Under the pieces are notes generated by a model, which saw only the letters and a program-made list of their open reading frames with translations, had not been told where the DNA came from and did not search any database. The position numbers and the translations under genes are program-made. From positions 21,068 to 85,067 of the forward strand of contig KB309161.1 in the NCBI GenBank assembly GCA_000328365.1: a stretch of DNA of 64,000 nucleotides. The letters are read 5' to 3'. Shown here piece after piece: positions 42,261 to 53,598 of the stretch; positions within the stretch are counted from its first letter, which is position 1; each line of letters begins with the position of its first letter. This stretch comes from Capitella teleta. Lineage: Eukaryota > Annelida > Polychaeta > Capitellidae.

Positions 42261-42313
42261 GTCCGTTCGTCCGTCCGTACGTCCGTCCGTCCGTCCGTCC
42301 GTCCGTCCGTCCA
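42261..42313. repeat. (CCGT)n microsatellite
   Basis: About 13 units, slightly interrupted at the left end, followed some 40 bp later by a T-run (42352-42375). Confidence 0.95.
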
Positions 42314-43365
42314 TAATATTTTAATACGTCTCATTCTCCACGAAATATATGTTTTTTTTTTTTTTTTTTTTTTTTGTCTACGTGCATGCGTGGAAACGTG
42401 GAATCTCAATGAGGCTTTATCTAAAATCTAAAATTATAGTGCATCTCAATTATTTATGTTCGCATAAGTGGAATCGACATGAAATTTGATTTCAAATATC
42501 AAATATCCGGTGTTTTTCGATGTAAACTGAGCGATTTTTTTATGATGGCATGAGACAATAAAACATGTTTATGGGACAAACAGTTGTAAGCAGTTATACC
42601 ATTTGCTTTGAGTGATCACAAACATTATATTAAATTAGGAATTCTCGTATATTAAACAAAACCAATATCATAATAGTATGGGTTTTTTTTGGGGGGGGAG
42701 GTAATAAAAGTGTTTATTATTTCAGTTTCAACTGTTAACAGTGTTTATAATTATTTCTATTTCACTCTCACACAAGTCTAGCCCCCTTTGCTGGGGCTGC
42801 GCCCCACAGTACATATGTACATGTCCATTGCTGGCTCGTTAAGGCACTGATTCACACTTCGTTGATCGGTTGTACTGACATTGTTGAAGGACTTCTCCTC
42901 TGGAAAAAGTAGATATGTTCAGAAGAGGACCAAGAAGGACTGAGAAACATTTCCTTCTCAGAAGGACTGCACAATTTGGAACTCCCATTCCTAGATTACC
43001 GCAGGTTTCACTGGGAATACCATTGAAGTTTACAAACTTCTCTAGGGTCTATACAAACAGAGCTACGCCAATATCCTTACTCGAAGATGGGATACTAACA
43101 CCCGAGGCCACGACAGACAACTCCCGAGGCAGCTCTCCAGCTCCAACGTTAAACATTCAGTATAAATGATAATTCTTTTATAGTAAATTGTAATATTTGG
43201 TCGTTTGGTTGTCAAAAAACTCCACATTTGATTTATTGATGTATGCGACATTTTCAATCAATTACAGCTTGAAGGCCTGTCAGCATTTGGTTCGAGTAAT
43301 TGAATGCAACTTAGAATATGCGAAGAAGATATACATATTAATTGTTATGTACGAGTTGTAGAATA

Positions 43366-43889
43366 TATTTAATTCTAAAAAAACTGTCTGCACGCTTTTT
43401 AAAACTCAAACCTCCACATCTAAGAGGCATTGTAAAGTTTCCCTCGGTGGTAATGTTCTAAGTGTTACACCGTCATGTAAATACCTGGGAGTTTTTATTT
43501 CAAATAACTGTTCGGACAATACTGACCTCGCCAGGCAGTTAAGGTCTTTTTATGTACGGAGCAATTATTTATCCAGATATTTTAGTGCCAGCACTCCAGC
43601 TGTTAAGTGCTCACTTTTTACAACCTTCTGTGGTAACATTTATTCTGGCCACAGTTGGTCTATTTTTAAGAAATCGGCCATGAGGAAATTGACGATTGCT
43701 TTTAAGAACTCATTCCGTCGATTCATGTTTTACCCTCGGTTTTGCAGTGCTTGTAGAATGTGCGCATTCAACCATGTTAAATCTCTTAATGAAATTCTTA
43801 GACATGCTATTTTTAACTTCGAGACGCGAAATTTAAACTCAAGCAATAGTCTTATTAATTTGTTCAATTTTATCGTGTACTGTCTTTAG
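43366..43889 (+). mobile_element. LINE (CR1/L2-like) ORF2 C-terminal end, open to its stop
   Basis: One uninterrupted plus-strand frame encodes the end of a non-LTR reverse transcriptase: SCKYLGVFISNN, DLARQLRSFYVRSNYLSRYF, KCSLFTTFCGNIYSGHSWSI, KLTIAFKNSFRRFMFYP, then a stop at 43887-43889. The motif order KYLGxxI...RxxYVRxNxLxRxFxxC...KxxLFxxxCxxxYxxxLW...L..AYNxxFRR is characteristic of this LINE group. The catalytic part is missing upstream. Being open for about 170 codons suggests a fairly young copy. Downstream, 44383-44490 carries a typical 3' tail (CAGTCTGCAATATAAAGTG). Confidence 0.85.
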
Positions 43890-44046
43890 TTCATCTTTGT
43901 GGCATCATTGGAAGTCGGTTTTACTTGTGAATTCATTCATCATTTATTTCACACAAAATACAATACATGTATATATTGATATATGATATCATATTTGTGC
44001 AGTAAAAAAAAATGATAATAATAAATAAAAAATAAATAAAATAAAA

Positions 44047-44077
<31 letters not shown>

Positions 44078-44487
44078 CCTAAATCTAACAAAAAGTTAAA
44101 AAGCGAACCTAATGAATACACATATCTTCAAGGATGTTTTCTATTTCATCTCTTGTCAAGAGGGGGGACTGAAAATTACTGTCTATGATGTCCAGAATGA
44201 GGCTAGCTTTAACTGCTGCTTCAGGATCAGAGGGCAAAGTAGAGCATGATTTATTTAAATTGAGGGATGTGATGCTTCTATTGTCTGACAGGGCTAGTGA
44301 CAGAATTAATAGTGGCGTTTCTGCTATGACGATTGTACAATGCATACGATGAAATCTATTTAACAGTTGAAACTCAATTGATGTGATGCATTGCTTATAT
44401 ATTTATTTATTATTTATTTTTATTTTTATCTTTTTTATTTCATTTATCATATGCATGTATATGGATTTCAGTCTGCAATATAAAGTG
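43890..44487. mobile_element. LINE 3' region with A-rich simple repeats; possible inverted second LINE end
   Basis: Contains A-rich simple repeats at 44008-44080 and, on the minus strand, an open frame ending near 44109 followed by a TTTTGTGTGAAATAAATGA stretch at about 43970-43940 that looks like the tail of a second, oppositely placed LINE copy. The plus-strand tail ends at about 44487 and runs into the TTATTG array. Boundaries are approximate. Confidence 0.4.
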
Positions 44488-44692
<205 letters not shown>

Positions 44693-45071
44693 GGTTGTAT
44701 TTAAATTTGTCTGAATATGAATGCAATGAGAATGTAAATTATATCAATGAGCACTGCTTAAAACTCTCGGCAGCAATTCAGAGCACCAAACGTCTACCTA
44801 ACACATCCATATTTATTTTGGAGACAGCGTTTAAAACAGGTATTAAACAGGCCAGGTATTTACTCATGTTATATTCATTATCCTTATTCGGCTGGTTTTT
44901 CTTACAGCGTGGGGCAAACATCATCTAATTCATCATTGGACATGACACATTTATTACTAAAATAATATGCACATTTTTAACCTATCAAGGTACAATGCAT
45001 GACATTATTCAATGTAGAATTCTATTGAGATGAAAATCAGCAGCTTTTCTAGACAATCAACCAACTAACTA

Positions 45072-45846
45072 CACACAGAAAACCATAAGAGCGTATTTGT
45101 ACCTTCAAAGATCCCCTGACTTGTATAACTGAGGGTGTACCCTTTTAGGAACGATATTGTACCTTTTTTGTCAGATACTTTAATTATGTACCTTTATTCT
45201 TGAGTACATATTTGAACCATCATTCAAGGGTACAAATATGAATCTTCAATCAGAGGTACATACTTTAACCATCTACTAGAGGTACATACTTGAACCATTA
45301 ATTTACTAGAGGTACGTAGTAAACCTCAAGAAAGAGGTACATATTTAAACCTCAGAATACAGGTACAACTATGAACCTTCAATTAGAGGTACATACTTGA
45401 ACCATCTACTAGAGGTACATACTTGAACCTCAAAAAGTGGTACATATTTGATCCTTCATTTAAAGGTACAACTGTGAACTTTCAATCAGAGGTACATACA
45501 TGAACCGTCTACCAGAGGTACGTATTTGAGCCTCAAGATGGAAGTACATAATTCTTTGAACCAACATTGAAAGGTATAACTATGAAGGTACATTCAATCC
45601 GATTTATATGCTTGAACCCTCTATTGGAGGTACATATTTGAACCGTTTTCAAAAGCACGGAAAACACAGATAGTGTCGTTTCTGTACCTAAAAAGAAGCA
45701 AACATGAACCTTTCGAGCCTCACGCACTATGTTGTACCTGAAGGTTCCTCGTTGTACTCATGGAGTTCAATTTAGTACCACTCGACCAAGGTTTGTACCC
45801 TAAGGTATAAATTTGGACCATGTTCGCACCTCTAGTTTTCTCTGTG
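45072..45846. mobile_element. 775-bp terminal-inverted-repeat element packed with GTAC words
   Basis: The left end CACACAGAAAAC and the right end GTTTTCTCTGTG are inverted repeats (11 of 12 matching), and both ends are bordered by TA, as after a TA target duplication. Between them GTAC occurs 25 times, mostly as AGGTACATACTTGAACC units every 26-30 bp, with GTACC-type words nearer both ends. No open frame is present, so it would be a non-autonomous element of the Tc1/mariner-like (TA) class, or a fold-back element with an internal satellite. I do not recognise the family. Confidence 0.7.
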
Positions 45847-46036
45847 TACTCAGGAAGAAGCGAGAAAATATGTTTCCTTGTGTGATGTCTTTCATTGTTA
45901 ATCAACGAGGATTAACCTGTTTGCAATCAATGAGATGTAATTTGAAATAATGCCCATTTCCCCCAATAACTATGAAATATTCGTGGTATCCATACGAAAA
46001 GCAACACGTGGGCGTTAAATATTGATTGCTATCATG

Positions 46037-46044
46037 TATATAAA
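46037..46044 (+). promoter_or_regulatory. TATA box of the EGF/C-type-lectin gene
   Basis: TATATAAA lies 61 bp before the start codon at 46105, leaving a 5' UTR of about 35 nt. Confidence 0.7.
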
Positions 46045-46104
46045 CCAAACCTCTCATCCTCGTGTTCACTTTCAAGTTCTCAACTGAAAACTAAGCCAAC
46101 AGCC

Positions 46105-49100
46105 ATGAACATCTTTCTTGTATTGACTCTCGCTCTGCTCGCAGACTTCACCATTGGTAAGTTTGTCTTCTTCTTATTGAAGGCATCCTCTAAGAATTGT
46201 GACATGCAGTGTTTCATGATGGAAACGGAATATAGTGCTAATCACTGATGGTAGAAGTTTTCAACCATTAACTTTCAACCATTAACGCCGATCACCTTTT
46301 TTCATATAAATCATATTTTACGTACAAATGACAAATTTCTAGTGACTTTCAACTGTCATTTTTAAAAACAACTCTTGTACCCAGCTGATGACTATTGCCG
46401 TGACAGCCCCTGTGAAAATGGAGGGTCATCACTTTGAAAAAAAAAAAAAAAAAATAGATTGCAGATGTTAACACAGATGTGACAAATATCGATACAGGTG
46501 TGGCAGTTATTATTCAATTATCTTATAATTGAATAATCAACAATCTCAATTCGACGAAGATTCAGAATCTAATAAGAAGAGCTATCAAAACGAGATTTCA
46601 TACATTACCACTGGAGCAATTACAGTGGAATCTGTGGTATATCGAGCTGCAATAATATGGCATCTGAACATCCTGAACATTAAGCAAATCGACTCTTAAG
46701 CTATGACGAATAGAACTCCTCCCCCTAAATTTAGGCGTTGGTATAATCGTGCAAAGCTGATCATTTCAGTGTAAGAATGAAGAATTAAGTATCCCGTCAC
46801 CGTCTGTTTGCTGTTCAGTTGATTAAACCTACTTTATTACGTCTCTCAACTTTCTTAAGAAGCATTATTGTACAATTATGGCGGCTTTTTATTTCTCTTA
46901 TGAGGCAAATTGTGCCACGAAATAGGTATCACAATGACACTTGAATGCTATCTGGGTAGATTTAGTGATTTTTACCCGACTATTTTAAAATATCTTCTGT
47001 TATCCAGCTATTAACTATTGTCAAAACAACCCCTGTGAAAATGGAGGCTCATGTGAAAATAAAGACTATGGATTCACATGCACATGCACACCAGGCTGGT
47101 TAGGCGTTACATGCACAAGTAAGATTACCATATTATTTAATGCCCGTTTGTTAAGTGATTAATGATATTATGTCTGCTACAATTGAACTATGATTAGGTG
47201 TAATAAAATGGCTATCATCTTTTTGTTTATACATATATATGTAGACATGTACTGTTCTAATTATAGCAACCTATGTTCATCTTCTATCACTTGGTGTATT
47301 CATTTGTTATTTTCCATGTAATATTGCATCATATTTCACGTACAAATGATATGGTTTTAGTGATTTTTACCCGACTATTTTAAAATATCTTTTGTTATCC
47401 AGCTATTAACTATTGCCAAAGTAACCCCTGTGAAAATGGAGGCTCATGTGAAAATGAAGACTATGGATTCACATGCACATGCACACCAGGCTGGTTTGGC
47501 GATACATGCACAAGTAAGATTACCATATTATTTAATGCCCGTTTGTTAAGTGATTAATGATATTATTTCTGCTGCAATTGAACTATGATTAGGTGTAATA
47601 AAATGGCTATCATCTTTTTGTTTATACATATATATGTAGACGTGGACTGTTCCAATTATAGCAACCTATGTTCATCTTCTATCACTTGGTGTATTCATTT
47701 GTTATTTTCCATGTAATATTGCATCATATTTCACGTACAAATGACATAGTTTTAGTGATTTTTACCCGACTATTTTAAAATATCTTCTGTTATCCAGCTA
47801 TTAACTATTGCCAAAGTAACCCCTGTGAAAATGGAGGCTCATGTGAAAATGAAGACTATGGATTCACATGCACATGCACACTAGGCTGGTTTGGCGATAC
47901 ATGCACAAGTAAGATTACCATATTTAATGCCCATTTGTTAAGTGAGAGAGTTGGCACAAAACTCCTATTGCATAAATGTATATACATGTACCCTTTATTG
48001 GATGAAATTGAAATAATCATTAGCAAGAGTGTTTGGATGGTTCAGTGGATTCCTAAAACACTTTTAGGCCCCTTAACAAGCATTATGAAATACATCTGCT
48101 ACATGCTTGGCACTACTGTTCTGCTTTGTTTTGATTTTATTAGATAATAATTAGTGCTACATTCAGAATAACAACACTTGCAAGTAATAAAATAGATCAT
48201 TGCACAGACAATGCCAGATTTGTGTCTATGCAAGGCACTGGAACTGCCCCCTCTTATCCACCCGCATATATGCCTCTTTATGCTCCCCATTGCCTTAAAC
48301 TCTGTTTCATGTTATCCGTATACATGTACTGGATTCTGATGATCGGAGTGATGCGTTTCGAAACTATTTGAATACATTTACCATTACGGAAAAACAAACA
48401 GAAATCATTCCTGTTGCCAAGTTGTATTGAAAAGGCCAAGAAGCTATTTATTGGCGGAATAGATGGAAAAATGACCGTAAACAGGTTGATGTACATGCAA
48501 AGGTGGGGAAAGTAACATGTAATATAACATAAAAAGTAAAATTTATATTGAAATTAAAATAACATAAATAGTAACTCTCACTATAAATATAAATAGGATA
48601 AATAAAAAGACATGCAAGTAGTTTCTTTGCATATATGCATGCACATATACACAGTTTAAAATAGTCGCAATAACATAGGCTTGTTAAAATAATCAGATGT
48701 TGGGGGATTAAGTTTCAAATTTAATCGCTACTAGCTCATTGACTAGTTACGCTGGCGACTTATAACTGGCATTAAAGGATTTAGTGCATCAATATTATTG
48801 CTCTTAGAGGCTCCGTTCTTGCATAATCTTGCATAATAGCAAGTATGACTTTTTCAAATGCCGATAACTCAATTAATAGTTATGTAAGTTGTAGTCTTGA
48901 AATTTGCTGAGTATATGCCACGCACACACCTCTTAAGAAATTTTAAATGAAGTTCAAGGTCATTGCGGTAATTAAAGCATCTAATTGCATAATTGATTAT
49001 TACTTTGAATTTGTTTATTCTTTAAATTTTTATTGCATTACATTTGACCAATTATAACGTTCTTTGACTGTCTGGTGGTATACTGCAATGATAATTGGTT

Positions 49101-52100
49101 TAGCTTAGTGCAATATAATAATTCTACAGCACATACCAATAATTATACTAGGCTGAGCCCAGCTGACCGCTGTTAGGGCCATAAATATTTCAACTTCTGT
49201 CAGCATGCAGATTGAGTCAGTCCATCTGGCATATTCGATTATTCTATACAGCCTATATGCTATAGTATTAACCAACCTTGTAATTGTTGGAGTGCAATGG
49301 TTTTTATCATACAATAAATGACAATGTAAAGTCATGTCATGTAGAAATGCATATCTAGCTCATTGGTTGCGCAATTCTGCTGTAAAATCCTAAATTGAAG
49401 CATATAGTTTGGCATCAAGAACTAAAATATTGCTGCGACTACGTTTATGTTTCCTTAATCAATGTTTATCAATATAGCTTAATTTAAAAAATTCCTTGGT
49501 CACATCTCTGGTTGATTTTATTAATTATTTTCTTTTTTTCTTTCTGTAAGTCCTTGAACGATTTTGTATGCGCCGTTGCACAGAATTCCGTGAAGTGTAA
49601 TTCAGAAAATTTTACACATAGATAGTACAGCGAGTCTAATTGAAATTTGTAGGACAAAGGTCAAAGGTCAAGGTCACCGTGAATTTATATTGTTTCAAAT
49701 GGGATCGAGCCCAGCTCATTCGTTATTTGAGCTACGGCATTGTGGTTTACCCCAAAATATTTAGTGCTACTAGATGCACAACGAAACATATGTATTACTG
49801 CGTTGGGACCATTCTTGCGTAATTTTGCATAATAGTAATTGCAATATACTCAAAGGCCAATTAATATCTAAATTGTTATGCAAGCTCTTCATTGAAACTT
49901 ACACGAAATTTTTCCTAGTGGAAAAATGATGAATGCGCTGTTGAGTCCTAGAAGGAAATAACTTATTTCATTATATTTGTCAGTGTTCAGTCCAAAACAA
50001 TTTTAGGCGGCACTTAACAATTTCTGCATCTTTCTCAACTTTTTGTATAATTTTTATTTCGTTTACAATGTTTTCTCCTCTTAACTATATGCATTTTTGA
50101 CTGACTCGTTGTTAGTATGTTACTTTTTTTTCTTACTATCTCTCTCTCTCTCTATCTCTCTTTCTCTCTCTCTCTATCTCTCTTTATTTCAATCATCTCA
50201 ACCCATTTATATAATCTGATAGGCAATGATTATTTTAATCTATAATTAGATGTCATAGTATCCTGAATTCAAAATTAGTGTACGAGGTATTATTATCATT
50301 AGAGCATCAGCTTAAGTCAATACGATAATAGTCTAATTATTTCCAGCAATGCTATGCTCGAATCCCACATATTTACACCTCGGTTTAAAGTGCTACAAGA
50401 CGGTTCTGGAGTCTGGCATAAAATATGATCCAGCCAAACGTGTATGTGAAGCCGATGGCGGACGTCTGGCTATGATGTCGACGCCAGTGGAGGCCATTGC
50501 AGTCCTGTCTAGCATTGACTTGGTTAGCTCCAACTAATTGTGTAAGGGTGATACGACAATGTTGACGTTGAATATTGCAGGAATCGACATGGCGCACTCT
50601 TCGTCCTTATCACCGACTGTGGATTGGTTTGCACGACAGAACCACTGAAAACGAGTATGAATGGGCCGACGGTCAGCTGGTGGCCGACACCATCAATCTT
50701 TTTGCAAGGCGTATGTATTTGGGGCCAGTTTCCTTCGACTGTATTTTGATCTCACTGTAGGAGAAGGAACGAACAATCCAGTGGACTGGGACGACTGTGG
50801 CCAGGTCAGTCAGTACATGCGCTGGATCATGCGTCCGTGCAGAGATGTGACGACCAAAGGATTCGTCTGCGAGATGGGTACGTGTTCATGACATTTATTT
50901 CAAGAATTATTATTATTGTATTCATTTGACGAATAGATGCCGTTGGAGGTCTGCCTGCGTGTAAGTAACAAAGTGAACCGCCTCTTGCATTGCATTAACA
51001 TTAAATATTTTCTCAGTGACTAAGTGTCCCTCGGTGGGATCTTGGAAGCAAATTGGAAACAAATGTTTTTACATGGAAAGAACCGATAAAGTCAAGTACT
51101 TCAAAGCACAGGGTCTGTGTCGACGGAAGCACCCTCAATCGAGCCTCGCAAAAATCGAATCATGGTCAGAAATGCACAGCATTATCAATCTGATGGTGGT
51201 GGGTTGGACGTGCCCAGACTCTTCTCGGTCAGCCATGTAAACATGTTTCTTTCGTCAATCCCAGGAAGGAGGTTTCAAATGGACAGATAAACTCTGGTTT
51301 GGAGCGACTGACTTCTTGAGTGAGGGTAGCTTCATCTACCCGGACGGTTCGCCAGCTAGTCCTCTTACCGGTAGCCATGGTAAATATTTCAAATCAAGAA
51401 GCTTAGCATCATATATATTTTTCTTATTTTTCTGCTACAGTTTTCAGAGCTGCAAATGAGCACCACGATTTTGCTCTCTTGAAAATCAACAGCTGGTTGA
51501 CTCAACAATGGAACTTTGGTTATCCAAATGGCTTTGTCTGCTCTATTGACCTCGGTAAGGACATCATCGCTTTGACACTTCAACAACATTTCCTTCACAT
51601 ATTACAAGTCCCATCTCTTGGGATTTTTCCGAAGTCTGGAACTTCGGCATGTTGCCTGATGTGCTTCTGGCAACCTGATAGAAGCTTATCTATTATCTAT
51701 AAGCTATATCTATAATTTATAATAATTATGTGGTTAAATGTATGTCGCTCTATTATGCCCGAAATAACGCCAGATTAACGAAATAACTAATTAATCCTTC
51801 CAGTGCAAAGGGCACCGGATAGCTCAGTGGGTTAAACCGACTGACTATAATTCAATGCCGACCGTGGGGGTCGAAGTCCCGGGTTCGAGACCCGATCAGG
51901 CCACGGGCGTTATGATTGTGAATTATAATTGTAATTCGTTATAATTGTAATTCTTCGGTGACTCTGCAGTGCTGCCCAACTGCGTAACAAGGCCGGGCGC
52001 TGTGTACTACTGTCTATGGTGGTATGCAGGATAAAGAACCCTTGGGATTTATCGATAAGAGTAGGGAGAAACCCCGGTCACGGGCCTTCTGTTCTGGCGC

Positions 52101-53598
52101 CCGTATCATCCGATCGGATTGGGTGGAGCCGTATAACCCCATCAATTACTCTCCAGTGCTAAATAATAATAACCTGATTCAATTTAAATTAAATAAAAGA
52201 GATACGAACAGCGCATATTTAGTGGTTCTAATTCTCCAGCCAAATCGATTTGGTTTACATAATTATTTGCAGCTAGTGGAGCTGCAAATGATGTCAACAC
52301 AAACGATTTGGCTTCGTCGCCTCGAGTCAAAATATGATGATAAAATCATTAATATTTTGGGTTAAAGGGTTGATAAGTTATCAATCAATTTGAAAATATG
52401 AAAATAAAAATAAATGGAAAAAAACACCACAATATAATTGAATATTTTTGAATGTGGGATCGATTGTTTGGGTCACAGAAGTTCACCCTTTTCTCAGCTG
52501 ACCCAGCATATAACATTCAGATAAATACGTTTTTGCGTTATGATTTCTAATCGATAAAATGTGTGTTACAAGTTTTATAGTCGTAATTGAGCAAACTTTG
52601 ATTTGTTCGTTATTAAATGGAATTGTCAGTGTGTTGACAAAACAACTTTATAGTACCCAGGACTAATGGTGGATTGTTATAACGTTATGACACCCCCGAG
52701 ATAGTGGGGTGGGAGAATCTTGAATTTTTTCTATCTTATTAAATAAGAACTTTGAATCCGCATATGGCAACAAAAATGACACTATTTAATTATGTCCTGT
52801 GCCCGAACCGAGACCCACCTGTCGCTCTGCTTCAACGTTCGCTCTTCACGAATGGTTTCGATCAATACATATGCTTCACAGCTTCACAGAACACAAAAAA
52901 CACAAAGCATCGTGCAATGCGGGGCCTTGATTGGTGATTTCGATCATCTCAGAATAAAATCCACTCAGTGCAAATATCCCCATCACATTACCCATATAAT
53001 TGCTTCCCCACTAAGTTTATGATGTTTTTATTTAAGAGCTTGGTCAACCAACTGTTTGCCCCTCTGAATGGATATTGATCGGAGAATACTGTTTCAAAGC
53101 CCAATTTGCCTCTCGTCATGTTAGTCGGCAAACCGCAATGGAGGCTTGTTCTAACCTAGAGCCGAACTCAGCCCTGGCGTCCTTCCGTTTGCCGAATACT
53201 GATTATTTATCATTCCCCGTGAGTGTGTCAATTTTATAATGTACAACAGCATAAATATGATTTGACAATTTGAAGGGTGGTACACCAGTAGAATATTTTT
53301 GGGTGAGTGCAACTGACATCGTTCGCGATGGAACCTGGGTTTGGCAGGACAACACTCCAGCCCCGATGCCGGTGCCTTTTGGTGCGTATCTCGGCGGGAT
53401 TGCATTCCCTTATGCTTAGTGTGTTTCATCTCGTTCAGTCCCGGGAAACTTTGCCGTTGTCTCGAACACTCAGATGCTCTCTGTTCCCGCGAGCTTTGGA
53501 GCTCATGGTTTCATCTGCGAATATGGTGAGTTTGCGTGGTTTGCTCTTCCTTTTCTTCAATTTCGTCCTTTTCAGGCCCAGTCACAGCTGCTCAATAA
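46105..53598 (+). CDS. Secreted protein with three EGF and three C-type lectin domains
   Basis: Exons with matching phases: 46105-46156, 47008-47118, 47403-47513, 47798-47908, 50347-50522, 50581-50710, 50761-50877, 50937-50960, 51017-51195, 51265-51379, 51441-51554, 53037-53218, 53276-53381, 53439-53525, 53576-53598; 545 residues. A signal peptide (MNIFLVLTLALLADFTIG) is followed by three six-Cys EGF domains, each one 111-nt phase-1 exon (YCQxNPCENGGSC...CTCTPGWxGxTC), then three C-type lectin-like domains of three exons each: one with WIGL and a DWDDCG stretch, one starting CPSVGSWKQIGNKCFYM, one starting CPSEWILIGEYCFKA. No EPN or QPD sugar motif is evident, so classical Ca-dependent sugar binding is not supported. 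The 24-nt exon 50937-50960 is a tiny linker. Likely an extracellular recognition or adhesion protein. The terminal TAA lies inside an AATAAA (53594-53599); another AATAAA is at 53704-53709. Confidence 0.9.
46385..46436 (+). pseudogene. Decayed fourth EGF exon
   Basis: After an intact acceptor (TTGTACCCAG) the sequence reads ADDYCRDSPCENGGSSL and then a TGA and an A-run (46436-46454). It is the first half of the same EGF exon; the second half and the donor are gone. It is upstream of the three intact copies and is presumably skipped. Confidence 0.8.
46509..46537. repeat. Perfect inverted repeat, 13-bp arms, 3-nt loop
   Basis: ATTATTCAATTAT, CTT, then ATAATTGAATAAT. AT-rich hairpin in the first intron of the lectin gene, 55 bp beyond the A-run that follows the decayed EGF exon. 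Confidence 0.9.
47008..47910 (+). repeat. Tandem 395-bp exon-plus-intron repeat (EGF copies 1-3)
   Basis: The three EGF exons start exactly 395 bp apart and their introns (both 284 nt) are nearly identical through their whole length, including the TATATATGTAGAC stretch and the CCAGCTATTAACTATTG acceptor region. Copies 2 and 3 differ in the exon almost only by a Pro/Leu change. The duplication is recent. Confidence 0.95.
48700..50110. repeat. Dispersed AT-rich repeats in the lectin intron
   Basis: The block 48825-48960 (TTGCATAATCTTGCATAATA, then AATAGTTATGTAAG) recurs at 49812-49900 (TTGCGTAATTTTGCATAATA, then AATTGTTATGCAAG), and 49925-49990 recurs at about 5700-5770. At 49657-49680 the sequence ACAAAGGTCAAAGGTCAAGG (then TCACC) contains three AGGTCA half-sites. 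These are copies of an unnamed dispersed repeat family; I see no coding capacity. Confidence 0.55.
50134..50186. repeat. (TC)n microsatellite
   Basis: Interrupted CT/TCTA run in the intron before the first lectin domain. Confidence 0.9.
51811..52151 (+). mobile_element. tRNA-derived SINE, family 1, copy B
   Basis: The head reads GGCACCGGATAGCTCAGTGG (box A) and CCCGGGTTCGAGACCC (box B), then the unique body ending ACCCC near 52140. The flanks share CCAGTGC (before the head and after the tail), a target-site duplication. It sits in the 1.48-kb intron between lectin domains 2 and 3, in the sense direction. Confidence 0.9.
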
